A stretch of DNA of 7,257 nucleotides from JAUIBE01 sp035267185 (GTDB lineage Bacteria; Pseudomonadota; Gammaproteobacteria; Xanthomonadales; SZUA-36), in NCBI GenBank assembly GCA_035267185.1, contig DATFLY010000004.1, positions 1 through 7,257 on the forward strand, given 5' to 3'. Below are positions 6,391 through 7,257 of the stretch, piece after piece. Under the pieces are notes generated by a model. The model was given only the letters and a program-made list of their open reading frames with translations. It made no database searches and had not been told where the DNA came from. Position 1 is the first letter of the stretch. The number at the start of each line of letters is the position of its first letter. The translations under genes and the position numbers were made by a program.

Positions 6391-7182
6391 ATGGATTGGC
6401 CGATGGTGCTGGTCGCAGTTGCGGCTTTCCTCTCGGCTGGTCTGACCATGTACTCAGGCTTCGGGCTTGGCACGCTGATGCTGCCCGTTTTTGCTTTGTT
6501 TTTTCCGGTTGATGTTGCAGTAGTGGCCACTGCGCTGGTGCATGGCGCGAACAATGTTTTCAAAGTCAGCCTGCTGGGCCGTTATGCCGACTGGGGTGTG
6601 GTCGTACGATTTGGTGCCCCTGCGATCGTTGCAGCGATGTTTGGCGCTGCATCTCTGGGCTGGATTTCCCGGTTTGATTTCGAATTCGATTACCAGCTGG
6701 CAGGCTTAAGTGCCGAGATTTCCCCGGTCAAGGTCATCATCGGTTTCCTGATGCTGGCTTTCGCGTTCTTCGAGTTGTTGCCGCGATTCAGAAAAATCGA
6801 GTTTGATCAGCGATACCTGCCACTTGGCGGTGTGCTCTCAGGCTACTTTGGGGGGCTTTCCGGCCACCAGGGTGCTTTGCGATCGGCGTTTCTTGCAAAG
6901 GCAGGACTCACCACCGAGCGGTTTGTTGGCAGCAATGCGATCATCGGGTTTGCTGTCGACCTGACCCGTATCGTGGTCTACGGTTTGATGCTCTGGTACG
7001 CCGAGACCCGTTTCGGCGACTTTGAGGCATGGTCGCTGGTCATTGCCGGCTCTGTCGCTGCATTCGCCGGCGTCCTGGTCGCCAAACGCTTCTTGCACAA
7101 GGTCACGATGCACAGCATCCAGACGCTTGTGGGAATCCTGTTGTTCCTGGTAGCAATCGGGTTAATAGCGGGCCTGATATAG
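6391..7182 (+). CDS. TSUP (TauE/SafE) family membrane permease
   Basis: An integral inner-membrane protein of 263 residues. Roughly eight hydrophobic segments can be drawn (about 5-22, 27-52, 69-92, 112-131, 143-168, 179-203, 212-230, 245-263), the usual size for this family. The two inverted halves each carry a glycine-rich signature: GFGLGT (23-28) in the first and GYFGGLSGHQGALRSAFL (151-168) in the second. TSUP proteins move small anions, often sulfur compounds such as sulfite or sulfoacetate, but substrates are rarely known and nothing here identifies one. GGAGG lies five bases before the ATG at 6391, a strong ribosome site, 24 bases after the dipeptidase stop, so the gene is probably the last of the plus-strand transcript. 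Linkage to the dipeptidase may mean transport of a product, but no sulfur-metabolism gene is nearby to support this. Confidence 0.9.
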   Translation: MDWPMVLVAVAAFLSAGLTMYSGFGLGTLMLPVFALFFPVDVAVVATALVHGANNVFKVSLLGRYADWGVVVRFGAPAIVAAMFGAASLGWISRFDFEFDYQLAGLSAEISPVKVIIGFLMLAFAFFELLPRFRKIEFDQRYLPLGGVLSGYFGGLSGHQGALRSAFLAKAGLTTERFVGSNAIIGFAVDLTRIVVYGLMLWYAETRFGDFEAWSLVIAGSVAAFAGVLVAKRFLHKVTMHSIQTLVGILLFLVAIGLIAGLI

Positions 7183-7194
7183 GTCGGATAATTG

Positions 7195-7257
7195 AAGCGC
7201 AACGGATATCCCCTCCAAAAACACGCTGTAAACCCGTCCATGGGCGCTTGGATGATT
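7195..7257. repeat. Repeat-like structured intergenic sequence, cut by the right edge
   Basis: The tail after the TSUP gene carries several symmetric elements: GGATATCC (7204-7211), CCCGTCCATGGG (7233-7244, with CCATGG at its centre), and AAGCGC/GCGCTT (7195-7200 with 7244-7249) enclosing them. The order CTCC, a short A-rich gap, ACACGCTGTAAACCC, then TCCATGGG resembles a dispersed intergenic repeat that I recall from many gammaproteobacterial genomes. In those, a second short stem usually follows where this window ends. This identification is from memory and unverified. No open frame here looks coding. Confidence 0.45.

Overview
The window looks like a chromosomal housekeeping segment from a moderate-GC gammaproteobacterium, possibly marine or environmental. 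The main clue is a divergent block: an anmK gene and an M23 endopeptidase gene face a short-form (about 400-residue) tyrosyl-tRNA synthetase gene. The same trio is known from Pseudomonas (PA0666-PA0667-PA0668 in P. aeruginosa). The species cannot be named from the sequence alone.

Layout. (1) Positions 2-535, plus strand: the C-terminal part of an MscS-type mechanosensitive channel, cut by the left edge. (2) 536-708: a convergent gap with a short perfect palindrome and no convincing terminator. (3) Minus strand, 3199 down to 709: a membrane-anchored OapA/LysM-like plus M23 peptidoglycan endopeptidase, followed with a 17-base overlap by anmK (1,6-anhydro-N-acetylmuramic acid kinase). (4) 3200-3367: a divergent control region with a good sigma70-like promoter for the minus-strand pair. 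It also holds a small hairpin that buries the tyrS ribosome binding site. (5) Plus strand, 3368-7182: tyrS, an MTH1-like Nudix hydrolase, a secreted M19 dipeptidase and a TSUP (TauE/SafE) permease. These are closely spaced (24 bases, a 1-base overlap, 24 bases) and probably form one transcript. (6) 7183-7257: an intergenic tail that resembles a dispersed gammaproteobacterial intergenic repeat, cut by the right edge.

How the genes may work together. Three products fit cell-wall turnover. The M23 enzyme would cut peptidoglycan crosslinks in the periplasm. AnmK would phosphorylate the anhydro-sugar recovered from turnover. The exported M19 dipeptidase could process small peptides outside the cytoplasm. 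The Nudix enzyme fits cleaning of oxidised nucleotides, and the TSUP protein is a transporter of unknown substrate. That the last three cooperate is an inference from gene order only.

I found no CRISPR array, insertion sequence, tRNA, rRNA or phage gene, and nothing that amounts to a clearly new system. The points most worth a second look are the altered substrate-strip residues in AnmK, the close MTH1 resemblance of the Nudix protein and its tight coupling to an exported dipeptidase, the hairpin over the tyrS ribosome binding site, and the repeat-like right end.
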